DNA from: CACPJA01 sp964629335
GTDB taxonomy: Bacteria > Pseudomonadota > Gammaproteobacteria > Steroidobacterales > UBA11654
Length of the DNA stretch: 64,000 nt
Direction of reading: 5' to 3'
NCBI GenBank assembly: GCA_964629335.1
Contig: CAZVRH010000003.1
Span: 11,541-75,540, forward strand
Shown here one piece after another: positions 44,598 through 54,249 of the stretch (positions are counted from its first letter, which is position 1; each line of letters begins with the position of its first letter). Both the position numbers and the translations under genes were made by a program. Under the pieces are notes generated by a model that was given only the letters and a program-made list of their open reading frames with translations, was not told where the DNA came from and did no database searches.

Positions 44598-45728
44598 TTA
44601 ATTCTCTCCCTTATTTAACAGTGGGCCGACTGCGTCACCATTATGAGAAACAACGCACCCGGATAAGATTTCATCACCAATATCAATGTTCATAATCTCG
44701 TTTTCTTTGTCCCAAAACTCCTCAATCATGTTGTAAAGATTATTAGCGTATACTTGGCTTGCGTCTTCGGCTACCGAGGCAGGTAGGTTATCATTACCAA
44801 CAATAAACACCCCGTTTGAAACTGCTGTTTCTCCTCTAATCGAGCCCTCTACATTTCCCCCTGTGCCGACAGCCATATCGACAATAACACTACCCGGTTG
44901 CATTGCGTTAATCATATCTTGAGTAATAATCAAAGGGGCTTTTTTTCCAAAAACTTGGGCTGTTGTAATAATAATATCAGAACGACTGCAAGCCTTAATC
45001 ATTCCTTGCCTCTGTAGCTCAAGTTGCTCTGGGCTTAATTCTTTGGCATAACCTTGTTCTGTTTCTTCTAGTTCGCCGATATCAATTTTTACAAACTTAG
45101 CTCCCAATGAAAGAACTTGCTCCTCAACAGTTGGTCGTGTATCAAATGCCTCCACCCTTGCACCAAGGCGTTTAGCGGTTGCAATTGCTTGGAGCCCGGC
45201 CACACCGACCCCAACAATAAAAACTTTAGCTGGAGAAATAGTTCCAGCTGGAGTCATCATCATTGGAAAAACTTTATCTATTTTTTTTGCGGCCTCTATA
45301 ACCGCTGCATATCCACCAAGGCTAGCTTGCGAACTAAGCGCATCCATTTTTTGGGCTCTAGTTACTCTTGGAACTAGCTCCATACTAATAGCAGTAACTG
45401 ACTGTTTAACAAATTTGTCTATCAAGTCTTTTTGGTTAAAAGGATCAAGAAAACTTATGTGTATTGCATTATTTTTAAGGTGTTTGATTTCTTCTGTATT
45501 AGGCACATTAAGACGGCAAACAATGTCTGCATTAGAGAGTGCTTCAATACGGTTTTTTGTTATTTTAGCCCCTGCTTCAACATAAACATCGTCATTTAAT
45601 GACACTGTTTCTCCAACACCTTCTTCAACAAAAACAGTAAGTTTGAGAGCAACAAGCTTTTGAACCACCGATGGCACTATCGATGTTCTTAGCTCGTCTT
45701 GTTGTTCTTTTGGAAAAAAGATTTTCAT
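44598..45728 (-). CDS. pntAA: NAD(P)+ transhydrogenase subunit alpha, NAD-binding part
   Basis: A 376-residue soluble domain (dI). M-K-I-F-F-P-K-E N-terminus, R-V-T-R-A-Q-K-M-D-A-L-S-S-Q near residue 120, the NAD motif V-G-V-A-G-L-Q-A near 173, and V-D-M-A-V-G-T-G-G-N-V-E near 285 fit alanine-dehydrogenase/PntA. It is first gene in the pntAA-pntAB-pntB operon and diverges from the aminotransferase gene at 45834. Confidence 0.95.
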   Translation of the reverse strand: MKIFFPKEQQDELRTSIVPSVVQKLVALKLTVFVEEGVGETVSLNDDVYVEAGAKITKNRIEALSNADIVCRLNVPNTEEIKHLKNNAIHISFLDPFNQKDLIDKFVKQSVTAISMELVPRVTRAQKMDALSSQASLGGYAAVIEAAKKIDKVFPMMMTPAGTISPAKVFIVGVGVAGLQAIATAKRLGARVEAFDTRPTVEEQVLSLGAKFVKIDIGELEETEQGYAKELSPEQLELQRQGMIKACSRSDIIITTAQVFGKKAPLIITQDMINAMQPGSVIVDMAVGTGGNVEGSIRGETAVSNGVFIVGNDNLPASVAEDASQVYANNLYNMIEEFWDKENEIMNIDIGDEILSGCVVSHNGDAVGPLLNKGEN

Positions 45729-45833
45729 TTAGCTATAAACCTAAGCTGCTTAACTTCTGAGAGGAAGATATATTGACAGAAATCAGATGTCAAGATTGAA
45801 AAAAAATACAGGGTTTATGATATCCTCAAGCCT

Positions 45834-46946
45834 ATGTTTACTGAGTTTGAAATGGAAAGATTTCAGTCTCTATATGAGAACGAAGTTGAATACAATCTGA
45901 GTGATAGCGGCAATCATCCGCTATCAATAAGAGATCTTTTAGATGAAGATGAAATTGAGAAATTTTTAGCCATGGAGATATATTATGGTTATACCCAAGG
46001 TGATCCTCGTCTACTTGAAGTCATAAAAAATTGGTATCCCAACACCAGCGAATCAAATATATTGCTAACCAATGGATCTGCGGAAGCTAATTTTATTATG
46101 GCTTGGACTTTAATAAAACCAGGTGATGAGGTGGTTCTAGCGCTTCCAAACTATATGCAGCTCCCTGGTTTAGCTAAAAACTTTGGAGCCAAAATAAAGA
46201 CCATAAACCTCAAAGAAGAGTTAGGTTGGCATCTTGACCTAAATGAATTAAAAGATCTGGTTAGCCCTGACACCAAATTAATTTCAATCTGTAATCCCAA
46301 TAATCCAACCGGTTCTGTTATGAGCGACGACGAAATGTCTGGAATTGCAGAAATTGCAAGATTGAATGACGCCTATGTGCACTCTGACGAAGTATATCGA
46401 GGCTCTGAGCTTGACGGTGATGAAACCAAAAGTTTCATAAGCTTCTACGAAAAAGCCATAGTTAGTTGTGGTCTATCCAAATCTTTTGCGCACCCAGGAT
46501 TGAGAATCGGGTGGCTGGTGAGCAGTGAGGAGTTAGTCAAAGAGATGTGGGCACGCAAGGATTATTCCTCAATATGTGCCTCGGTTTTATCTCAAGAAAT
46601 AGCATTAAAAATCATGGCTGTAGCCTCAAGAAAAAAAGTGTTATCTAGATCTAGTAAAATGTTGAAAGAAAGTTTGCGTCTCTTTGAATCGTGGCTGGAT
46701 AGCCATGACGGGTTGTTTACGTTTGTTCCGCCAAAGGCAGGTGGCATGGCTTTTGTTGGATATAAAATGGATGTTAACAGCATGGAGTTCGCACATAAAC
46801 TTAGAACCGAGCAAAGTGTTTTAATTGTGCCTGGTGACTGTTATGGCATGGATGGATTTATGAGGTTTGGTATAGGCTCCGAAGCCGAATATTTATCTGA
46901 GGGTTTAGGTCGAGTAAGTAACGGTATAAAGTCTTTAGGGTATTGA
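45834..46946 (+). CDS. PLP-dependent class I/II aminotransferase
   Basis: A 370-residue fold-type I enzyme. L-L-T-N-G-S-A-E-A-N near residue 77, I-C-N-P-N-N-P-T-G near 152, a Y/D substrate-cofactor pair, and the PLP Lys in C-G-L-S-K-S-F near 217 followed by L-R-I-G-W are clear. The broad substrate class is aspartate/aromatic-like; the specific reaction is not identifiable. Its stop overlaps the priA start (TTGA). Confidence 0.82.
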   Translation: MFTEFEMERFQSLYENEVEYNLSDSGNHPLSIRDLLDEDEIEKFLAMEIYYGYTQGDPRLLEVIKNWYPNTSESNILLTNGSAEANFIMAWTLIKPGDEVVLALPNYMQLPGLAKNFGAKIKTINLKEELGWHLDLNELKDLVSPDTKLISICNPNNPTGSVMSDDEMSGIAEIARLNDAYVHSDEVYRGSELDGDETKSFISFYEKAIVSCGLSKSFAHPGLRIGWLVSSEELVKEMWARKDYSSICASVLSQEIALKIMAVASRKKVLSRSSKMLKESLRLFESWLDSHDGLFTFVPPKAGGMAFVGYKMDVNSMEFAHKLRTEQSVLIVPGDCYGMDGFMRFGIGSEAEYLSEGLGRVSNGIKSLGY

Positions 46947-48928
46947 GTACCGCCTTCTTAAATGTTGCTCTTCAAACCCCTGTTGATACTCTTTTTGACT
47001 ATACAATAAACACAACCTCAAAAATAAAACCCAAAGTTGGGCAGCGTGTGTTGGTTCCGTTTGGAAAAAACAAAAAGTTGGGTTTTATTCATTCTATTAG
47101 TAAAAGCTCTGTTGTGAACAACAATAAACTAAAACCCTTTTTAGAAATTATTGATGAGGAACCAATAATTGATACAAAAACGAGAGCTATAATTGACTGG
47201 TGCTCCAATTATTATCATTACCCAATTGGAAGCATTTATGCCGGAGCGGTTCCAAAGTACCTTAGAGAGTCTAAGTACCCAAAAGAACTAGAGAGCTTAT
47301 TATTTAGCGGGGTTTTGGAAAAAAGAAAAAGCTTAACCAGTACTCAGAAAGCTGCCTTAACCCAATGCGAAAAACACCTAAACAAGAATCGAGTTGTTCT
47401 GCTTAACGGAGTTACCGGAAGCGGAAAAACTGAAATATATATGAGACTAATAGAAAGGGAGCTATCGCAAGGCAACCAAGCCTTGTTCTTAGTGCCTGAA
47501 ATTGGATTAACCCCTCAGGTTTCATTTGTTTTAACAGATCGTTTTGGTGATATGGTAAATATTTTACATTCTGGAACAAGCCCAAAACAAAGAGCTAAAA
47601 TATGGCTTGGGGCACAACAAGGTAAAATACAGCTGGTGGTAGGAACAAGATCTGCGATTTTCACCCCTTTTTCATCTCTAGGAATTATCGTGGTTGATGA
47701 AGAGCACGACCAATCTTACAAGCAACAAAACGGGCTAATGTATTCAGCAAGAGACTTGGCGGTAGTAAAAACAAAAGAACATGGTTCACGATTGGTTTTG
47801 GGTTCAGCTACACCTTCTTTTGAGACTCTATACAATACAGAAACTAAAAAATATTGGTCTGTTGAAATGAGCCAACAGGTTTTTTCCACCCCTGCGCCCG
47901 AAACAAAAATTATAGATCTACGGGTTCATCAAACAAACAAGGGTTTAGCTCAACCTCTGATTAATCACATCAAATCTCAACTCAAACAAAACAAACAAAT
48001 CTTAGTCTACCTAAACAGGAGAGGTTATGCGCCACTAACCATGTGCCGCGAATGCGGGCACATAGAAGAGTGTCCTAGATGTGATAGTAGTTTGGTGTTA
48101 CATAAAAAAAACATGTTTTTAAAATGCCATCACTGTGTTTTTGAAAAACCTGCTCCTGATTCATGCAATCTCTGTGATTCAGAGAATATTGTTTTAGGGA
48201 AAGGCACACAAAAGATCGAAGAACGCTTACAAGAAGAATTTCCTAAAGAGGTTATTTTAAGGATAGATCGCGACTCAACACGCTCCATAAAAAAAAGGGA
48301 GGCTGTTTTTGAGTCAGCGCGCAGTGGAAAGGCTAAAATCCTAATAGGAACACAAATGTTAACCAAGGGGCATGATTTTCCAAGCTTATCAATGGTGGCT
48401 ATAGTAAACGCTGATCAAGGCATGTTTGGCAGTGATTTTAGGAGTGGAGAGAGGTTTGCCCAGCATTTTTTTCAAGCCTCTGGTCGTGCTGGCAGAAGAG
48501 GTGAAAGAGGCTTGGTCGTAATACAAACAAACAACCCTGACAACTTTTTACTTAAAGAGATTATAAATAAGGATTATAAGTCTTTTTACTTGAACGCAAT
48601 TAAAGAAAGAAAGGACAGATGGCCCCCTTACAATGGGGCTGCTTTAATAAGAGCCGAGTCAACAAAGAAAACAAGGGTGTTTAATTTTTTATCTAAAATA
48701 ACTGCCTTTGGTGGCTCTATACCCAAGAACTCAACAATAATTTTAGGTCCTGTCTCTTCTCCAATAGAAAGAAAACTGGGAAAATACAGGGGCCAAATAT
48801 TACTATTGAACACAAACAAAAAGGAACTACACAACACTATAAATAAAGTTTGTTTGTTTTTAGAAAAAAATAAGGGCAATAATATGATCAAATGGCAAAT
48901 TGATGTAGACCCTCTGGATATGTCCTAA
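46943..48928 (+). CDS. priA: Primosomal replication helicase PriA
   Basis: A 661-residue superfamily 2 helicase that restarts stalled forks. The N-terminal 3' DNA-binding domain is followed by Walker A G-V-T-G-S-G-K-T near residue 155, V-D-E-E-H-D near 250, zinc ligands C-R-E-C, C-P-R-C, C-H-H-C and C-N-L-C near 365-415, and the motif VI region G-R-A-G-R near 515. It is about 70 residues shorter than E. coli PriA. TTG at 46943 overlapping the previous stop is the best start. Confidence 0.94.
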   Translation: MSTAFLNVALQTPVDTLFDYTINTTSKIKPKVGQRVLVPFGKNKKLGFIHSISKSSVVNNNKLKPFLEIIDEEPIIDTKTRAIIDWCSNYYHYPIGSIYAGAVPKYLRESKYPKELESLLFSGVLEKRKSLTSTQKAALTQCEKHLNKNRVVLLNGVTGSGKTEIYMRLIERELSQGNQALFLVPEIGLTPQVSFVLTDRFGDMVNILHSGTSPKQRAKIWLGAQQGKIQLVVGTRSAIFTPFSSLGIIVVDEEHDQSYKQQNGLMYSARDLAVVKTKEHGSRLVLGSATPSFETLYNTETKKYWSVEMSQQVFSTPAPETKIIDLRVHQTNKGLAQPLINHIKSQLKQNKQILVYLNRRGYAPLTMCRECGHIEECPRCDSSLVLHKKNMFLKCHHCVFEKPAPDSCNLCDSENIVLGKGTQKIEERLQEEFPKEVILRIDRDSTRSIKKREAVFESARSGKAKILIGTQMLTKGHDFPSLSMVAIVNADQGMFGSDFRSGERFAQHFFQASGRAGRRGERGLVVIQTNNPDNFLLKEIINKDYKSFYLNAIKERKDRWPPYNGAALIRAESTKKTRVFNFLSKITAFGGSIPKNSTIILGPVSSPIERKLGKYRGQILLLNTNKKELHNTINKVCLFLEKNKGNNMIKWQIDVDPLDMS

Positions 48929-48937
48929 CTAAAAAAA

Positions 48938-50677
48938 ATGAAACCTGAGCTCAAACAATTATTACAAGCTTCGATAGAAGATAGCGGCCTATTGAAAAAA
49001 AGCGCTGCCAAAAATACCAATATCGAAGTTAGCCGAGCCACCACATCGGATCACGGAGATTTCTCGTCAAATATTGCTCTAAAACTTAGTCGTGAACTCA
49101 ACCTAGCACCAACGGAAATTGCTCACACTATAGTCAAGACAATAAAAAGCCCGGTATGGCTTAAACAAATAGAGGTTGCTCCCCCGGGCTTTATTAACTT
49201 CTTCGTTGATGACAGAACAAAATCAGATCTATTGGCCTCCATCCTTGAACAAAAAAATGCTTATGGGGCGCTTCCCCTTGGTTCCCAAAAATCCATTCTC
49301 TTGGAGTTTGTTTCTTCAAACCCAACCGGACCTTTGCATGTGGGGCACGGTAGACATGCCGCTTACGGCGACTCTCTGGCAAATATCCTAAGAAAAGCGG
49401 GGCACACTGTTATCTCTGAATATTATATTAATGACTCAGGCAGACAAGTTGACATCCTTGCTTTAAGTGTTGTGGTTGGTTTGATAAATAAAACAAAACC
49501 TTTGTTGAAAACTCCTCAAGCCTGCTATCAAGGCCCTTACATCAAGAAGTTACTGGCCACGATTCCCGAAAAAACAACCAAAGAAATTAATAAACTGGTT
49601 ACCTCAGATTTGAAAGTTGTTGAGAAAGACAAAGATAAACAAGCAGACGCTTTGATTTCAATAATTAAAAACTCTATTGGTGAATCCGTTTTTGAACAGT
49701 TAGCAGAAACTGTTGTTGAAAGAATGCTAAACATCATAAAATCTGACCTAGAAGGTTTTGGGGTGGTTTTTGATCACTGGATTTCAGAAAAATCTATGAT
49801 TAAGGACTCTAAGATTAATAACGCCTTAGATTTGCTGAGCACAAAAAAAGCTTTGTTTGAGAAAGACGGTGCCACCTGGTTAAAAACAACTGTGCACGGC
49901 GACGATAAAGACAGGGTGGTCTTAAGAGAAGACGGAAGAAGCACCTATTTTGCCTCTGATATTGCTTACCATGCAGACAAAAAAGAAAGAGGGTTTGAGC
50001 TTCTAATAAATATTCTTGGTTCAGACCACCATGGATATATAAAACGACTAAAGAGCGGTCTTGCCTCGATGGGTTTTAACCCAAAAGATCTTGAAGTAAT
50101 TCTCATGCAGTTTGTGACGCTCTATAGAGGAAAAAAGAAGATACAAATGTCTACAAGATCCGGGGATTTTGTTCCAATGAGAGACCTCTATGAGGAGGTT
50201 GGTGTCGATGCGGCGAGGTTTTTCTATGTTAGCAGGTCGTTTGATCAGCATTTAGACTTTGACCTGGAGCTAGCAAAAGAAGAAAGCAATAAAAACCCCG
50301 TTTATTATATTCAATACGCCAATGCACGAATCTCCAGCGTGTTGGGTGAAATACAAAACAAAGGCTATAAAAACGATTTATCGTTAGGGTTAGAGTTTGT
50401 TGGCTCACTTAAAAGTAAACATGAATCTGAATTGATCTCTATGCTACAAAACTACCCCGAGATAATAAAAAAATCAGCCGAACAAAGATCTGTGCATAAA
50501 TTATGTAACTACTTAAAAGAAATCGCACAAATCTTCCACTCTTATTATGGATCACAAAAATTTATCCTTAAGGATGATCAAATGAGAAACGCTAGGGTTG
50601 TTTTGTTGTGCTGTATTTCGATAGTTGTTCAAGACGGGTTAAAACTTCTTGGGGTTTCTTCTCCCTCTAAAATGTAA
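48938..50677 (+). CDS. argS: Arginyl-tRNA synthetase
   Basis: A 579-residue class I synthetase. P-T-G-P-L-H-V-G-H-G-R near residue 130 is the HIGH region, F-A-S-D-I-A-Y-H near 330 and K-I-Q-M-S-T-R-S-G-D-F near 400 the KMSKS-like region, and the C-terminal anticodon domain ends with G-L-K-L-L-G-V. It follows priA by 9 nt, the common gammaproteobacterial order, and converges with the ntrX-like gene. Confidence 0.96.
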   Translation: MKPELKQLLQASIEDSGLLKKSAAKNTNIEVSRATTSDHGDFSSNIALKLSRELNLAPTEIAHTIVKTIKSPVWLKQIEVAPPGFINFFVDDRTKSDLLASILEQKNAYGALPLGSQKSILLEFVSSNPTGPLHVGHGRHAAYGDSLANILRKAGHTVISEYYINDSGRQVDILALSVVVGLINKTKPLLKTPQACYQGPYIKKLLATIPEKTTKEINKLVTSDLKVVEKDKDKQADALISIIKNSIGESVFEQLAETVVERMLNIIKSDLEGFGVVFDHWISEKSMIKDSKINNALDLLSTKKALFEKDGATWLKTTVHGDDKDRVVLREDGRSTYFASDIAYHADKKERGFELLINILGSDHHGYIKRLKSGLASMGFNPKDLEVILMQFVTLYRGKKKIQMSTRSGDFVPMRDLYEEVGVDAARFFYVSRSFDQHLDFDLELAKEESNKNPVYYIQYANARISSVLGEIQNKGYKNDLSLGLEFVGSLKSKHESELISMLQNYPEIIKKSAEQRSVHKLCNYLKEIAQIFHSYYGSQKFILKDDQMRNARVVLLCCISIVVQDGLKLLGVSSPSKM

Positions 50678-50680
50678 GAG

Positions 50681-51961
50681 CTAGTTTTTCTTTTTTTTGT
50701 AATCGATATCAAGAGACTGGAGTTTTCTGTAAAGGTTTGTTCTCTCCATGTTAACCCTTCGTGATAACTCACTTATTTTTCCTCCTACTAACTCCAGTTG
50801 TCTTGATAAAAAAGCTCTCTCAAATTGTTGTTTAGCGTCCTTCATGCTCAGCGTCATAATATTGCTCTCGATCAACAAATTTCCCCCAGGGCCTTGCAGT
50901 GTTAAGGTTTCTTCAATCTCCTCTACATTGACAATCTCTTTATCTTTTCTGAGCAGTAGCGCGTGCACCATATCTATAAGTTGTCTTATGTTTCCTGGCC
51001 AAGAGTATTTGGTCAGCATGTTTTGTGCTGCCAAGCTAAACCTTCTATAAGCAAGCCCTTCGTTTTCACTGAAATATTCGACGCACAGATCTAATAATTC
51101 AGGAACATCGTGCAGATATCTTCTTAATGGGGGAACATTTATGTTCTGGCTATTAGCGGATGAAAAACTGGCCATGAGTTCTTCGTCATTGAGGCTTATA
51201 TAGAACTGGAAACCATCATTAAAATAATTTTTTATGGTTTTTACCGCCTCCTCTTGAAGAGAACCTCTTAAAAGGTGGAGACCCTCTATAAAAATCCCTG
51301 CGTTTTTTAATCGGCCAATATGTTTATCAAGCTCTAAATAAAACACCTCAGGTTCTTTATGGTCCACAGCAAGTAAGTTTAGCTGCAAGACATAAAAGTT
51401 AGTGTACTGCTTGTATTTCCTAAAATGTAAATATTTAGACCAGCCTTCTTTTTCGGTGCCGTCTTCACCAATCAAAAAAACAATGTCGTCTCCTATTTTC
51501 TCAACAATTGTGGCTTTAAAAATATCAGAGAACTTTTTACTGTTTTGTATTATGTAGGCCAAAATATTTTGTTGTTCTTGATGTTCTGCCTCCAAAAAAA
51601 CAGTCTCTACTGTGTTAAGCAGCCTCTCAATTGAAATTGGTTTTTCAATAAAATCTAGTGCCCCGAGCTTTGTTGCCTCTATCGCTGTTTCTATGGTTGC
51701 GTGTCCAGAGATCATGATCACTGGGAACCTTTTTGCTTCTTCTGATGACCATTGTTTTAATAAGCTAACCCCATCTTGGTCTGGCATCCATATATCTAGG
51801 AACACCAGATCTGGTGAATGAGTTAATGCAAGCTTTTTGGCTTCCTCTGCTGACGCAGCTGTTAATGTTTTGTAGCCCTCGTCATTAAGTATCTCTTTTA
51901 TGATATTCCTTATTTCGGCTTCATCATCAACAACCAAAATTAATTTTTGTTTTTTATTCAT
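50681..51961 (-). CDS. NtrX-like response regulator with degenerate sigma-54 ATPase domain
   Basis: A 426-residue regulator. The receiver domain is intact: V-V-D-D-E near residue 9, phospho-acceptor in V-F-L-D-I-W-M-P-D near 54, S-G-H-A near 84 and E-K-P near 106. In the central AAA+ region the Walker A position reads G-E-D-G-T-E-K-E instead of G-E-[ST]-G-T-G-K-E. No GAFTGA sigma-54 loop and no Walker B D-E are seen. The C-terminus keeps a Fis-type helix-turn-helix (L-S-R-R-V-N-M-E-R-T-N-L-Y-R-K-L). It therefore probably binds DNA without activating sigma-54 polymerase. Its start follows the sensor kinase stop directly. Confidence 0.85.
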   Translation of the reverse strand: MNKKQKLILVVDDEAEIRNIIKEILNDEGYKTLTAASAEEAKKLALTHSPDLVFLDIWMPDQDGVSLLKQWSSEEAKRFPVIMISGHATIETAIEATKLGALDFIEKPISIERLLNTVETVFLEAEHQEQQNILAYIIQNSKKFSDIFKATIVEKIGDDIVFLIGEDGTEKEGWSKYLHFRKYKQYTNFYVLQLNLLAVDHKEPEVFYLELDKHIGRLKNAGIFIEGLHLLRGSLQEEAVKTIKNYFNDGFQFYISLNDEELMASFSSANSQNINVPPLRRYLHDVPELLDLCVEYFSENEGLAYRRFSLAAQNMLTKYSWPGNIRQLIDMVHALLLRKDKEIVNVEEIEETLTLQGPGGNLLIESNIMTLSMKDAKQQFERAFLSRQLELVGGKISELSRRVNMERTNLYRKLQSLDIDYKKKKN

Positions 51962-53710
51962 TTATAGGTTTTCCTTTGTTGATACGGTCTCTGGTAACAC
52001 AATGTGTATGCTTGCACCACTTGTGTTGTTTTGAATTTGGATGCTCCCCTGATGCTCGTCGATTATGTTTTTAACTATAGCCAACCCCAACCCTTTTCCT
52101 TTGGGCTTGGTTGATACGTAAGGCTCGAAGGCCTGATTAATTTTTTTCTTGTCAAAACCAATGCCGTTGTCTTGTATTAACAACTCAACAAAGTTCTTGT
52201 TGTTTATTTTGGTTTTTTTGGTTGAAAGTATAATCTTGGGGTTCTTTATATCTCGGAGGGCCTCTATTGCGTTTTTCAAAAGGTTGTTCAAGATTTGTCT
52301 AAGTTTTTTTTCGTCGCCTTCGATAAAAACCTCTTCGGTTTGGCTTGTTTCAAACTCAATGGCCTTATGGTTTTTGGAATATAAACCGACAGCTTCATCA
52401 ATTATCCTAGAAACGCTTGTCCTTTTTATTTTTAAAGCTGGCTCCTCTGCAAACTTTCCAAATGCACTCACCATTTCCCTTAAAACCTCAACCTGGTTTA
52501 CTATTGTGTCTGTCGAGCTTGTTATAAAATCAAGATCGTCTCCTTTGAAGGAGCTAGAATATCTTTTTTTTATTCTTTCGGCTGATAACTGAATAGGTGT
52601 CAAGGGGTTGTTAATTTCATGGGCCATTCTTCTAGCGACATCGCTCCAAGCAGCTTCTTTTTGCGCTTGAACAAACGAACTAACAAGGGTGGCAATTTCA
52701 TCTGAGTTATTGGGATCATCGTGAAAACGAATTTTTTTCTTCATTGATTCAGTCTCTTTTTCTATGGACTCAATTGGTTTAACCAGCCTGTCTGCGAACT
52801 CAATTGATCCATAGATTGCTAACAACAAAGCCAACAGGACAACTATTCCCAGCGTTAAAATATAACTGTACTGGATTGGTCCCTTCATAAAGCTCAGTCT
52901 TCCATAGCGTGCGTAGGTTTCCTCAACAGAATCGGCCATCATGCTGAGTTTTGGATCAACACTAAAAAATGCCTGTAAATACAGCGGTTTTTCGTTGGAG
53001 GAAAAACTTAAAACTGGGACCAAAACTCTAATCAGATACGAGCCACCTGGGCTTGAATCTAAACTGGTCCAAGATTGTTTGAGATTGGCCTGCTCAATTT
53101 CCAAAAGCGTTGGAATCCTTGAGCTAACTCTATTAATTTGATCTGAACTAGAAGCCAGAACCTGAAGACCTGAGTCTAAAACCACCAACTGTTCTGCGTT
53201 TGATTGTTGAACCAAGCCTCTTAGCTGAGCATCTATTTTTTCAATTCCTTGAAGCTCCAGAGCAATGTTTGTTGTTTCAAATAACCCTTGTTGTATCTTC
53301 TCGTCTAGCGCGGATCTTCCAAGCATTAAAGCATTGTTTAAGCCTTGTTCTACATCGGCGTCTGACCAAACGCTGATTCCTTTATTCATAAAGTTTATTG
53401 CAAAAAAGAAAAGGACCACTGCAGGAACAATAGCAAGCCCACCAAAAGCCAAAGCCATCCTTAGTCTAAGCTTGGCTCCGAGTTTATTTTTTCTAAAATC
53501 ATTGATTAAATTTCTAGCGCTCAATCCCACAATAAACAGGAACACCAAAAAAGAAAAAACATTGACCACCAAAAGAGATGATTGAATTTTGTTCAGTTCG
53601 TTTGGGTTATCAGCAGCGAACATTAAGGCTAACAGCGATCCCACGCTCAAGAAAATAAGCGAGAAAATTATTCTTTTTGTTGTTTTGGTTTTTATTTGAT
53701 TAACTGCCAT
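51962..53710 (-). CDS. NtrY-like membrane sensor histidine kinase
   Basis: A 582-residue kinase with several N-terminal membrane helices (residues 12-110), a periplasmic sensor stretch to about 270, another helix, a HAMP domain, and a C-terminal kinase. The H-box is A-R-R-M-A-H-E-I-N-N-P-L-T near residue 365, the N-box N-N-L-L-K-N-A-I-E, then D-N-G-I-G-F and G-K-G-L-G-L-A-I-V. The ATG at 53710 overlaps the DUF4390 gene by 19 nt and is preferred over an earlier in-frame start at 53770. Partner of the NtrX-like regulator; the signal is unknown. Confidence 0.9.
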   Translation of the reverse strand: MAVNQIKTKTTKRIIFSLIFLSVGSLLALMFAADNPNELNKIQSSLLVVNVFSFLVFLFIVGLSARNLINDFRKNKLGAKLRLRMALAFGGLAIVPAVVLFFFAINFMNKGISVWSDADVEQGLNNALMLGRSALDEKIQQGLFETTNIALELQGIEKIDAQLRGLVQQSNAEQLVVLDSGLQVLASSSDQINRVSSRIPTLLEIEQANLKQSWTSLDSSPGGSYLIRVLVPVLSFSSNEKPLYLQAFFSVDPKLSMMADSVEETYARYGRLSFMKGPIQYSYILTLGIVVLLALLLAIYGSIEFADRLVKPIESIEKETESMKKKIRFHDDPNNSDEIATLVSSFVQAQKEAAWSDVARRMAHEINNPLTPIQLSAERIKKRYSSSFKGDDLDFITSSTDTIVNQVEVLREMVSAFGKFAEEPALKIKRTSVSRIIDEAVGLYSKNHKAIEFETSQTEEVFIEGDEKKLRQILNNLLKNAIEALRDIKNPKIILSTKKTKINNKNFVELLIQDNGIGFDKKKINQAFEPYVSTKPKGKGLGLAIVKNIIDEHQGSIQIQNNTSGASIHIVLPETVSTKENL

Positions 53711-54246
53711 TGTATTTGTTCCAAGTCTGAATCTAGGCCTTCTCTCCAAAACGATATTGTTCTCACCCACTGAGAGACCCCTTGGGCCTTAATGCTGGTG
53801 TCTAAAATTACTGTGTAATTAACATCGAGAACCAATAACGAGTCGTCAACCAGAGGTAGTCTTTTTATTGTGCTTAAGTAATCGGTAACCTCTGTGCTTG
53901 TCGCCATAGAGGCTTGTCTTCCAGTGTTCTTGTTTGTGACTGTATAGCGACGAGTAAAGGCATTAAACTCTATGGTGTAAGTTTGGTTTAGCTCTCCAAT
54001 ATTATTATCCGGTCTCCAGTTTCTAATATTCACAATTCTAAAGTTAAGCTCTAAGTTAAAAACAATGCCAGATTCGAGTGCTTTTACTTGCTCTTTTTCA
54101 AAACCAATAGGTAGCACAATGTCGCTGTAATAGACGCCATCATCTATATATGAAAATCCCTCTCCTTCTGCATTGAGATCGGGGTTGGCCAATAGGATGG
54201 CCCCAACAAGAACAACGTTATAAAATATTTTTTTTGTCTTGGCCAT
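53692..54246 (-). CDS. DUF4390 domain protein, exported
   Basis: A 184-residue protein with a signal peptide (F-Y-N-V-V-L-V-G-A-I-L-L-A near residue 8). The remainder resembles DUF4390, a domain regularly encoded just before ntrY in proteobacteria, as here. The L-E-L-N-F-R-I and Y-T-I-E-F-N-A-F-T-R-R-Y segments are beta-rich. It may be a periplasmic helper of the sensor kinase (inference). Confidence 0.78.
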   Translation of the reverse strand: MAKTKKIFYNVVLVGAILLANPDLNAEGEGFSYIDDGVYYSDIVLPIGFEKEQVKALESGIVFNLELNFRIVNIRNWRPDNNIGELNQTYTIEFNAFTRRYTVTNKNTGRQASMATSTEVTDYLSTIKRLPLVDDSLLVLDVNYTVILDTSIKAQGVSQWVRTISFWREGLDSDLEQIQWQLIK

Positions 54247-54249
54247 TTT

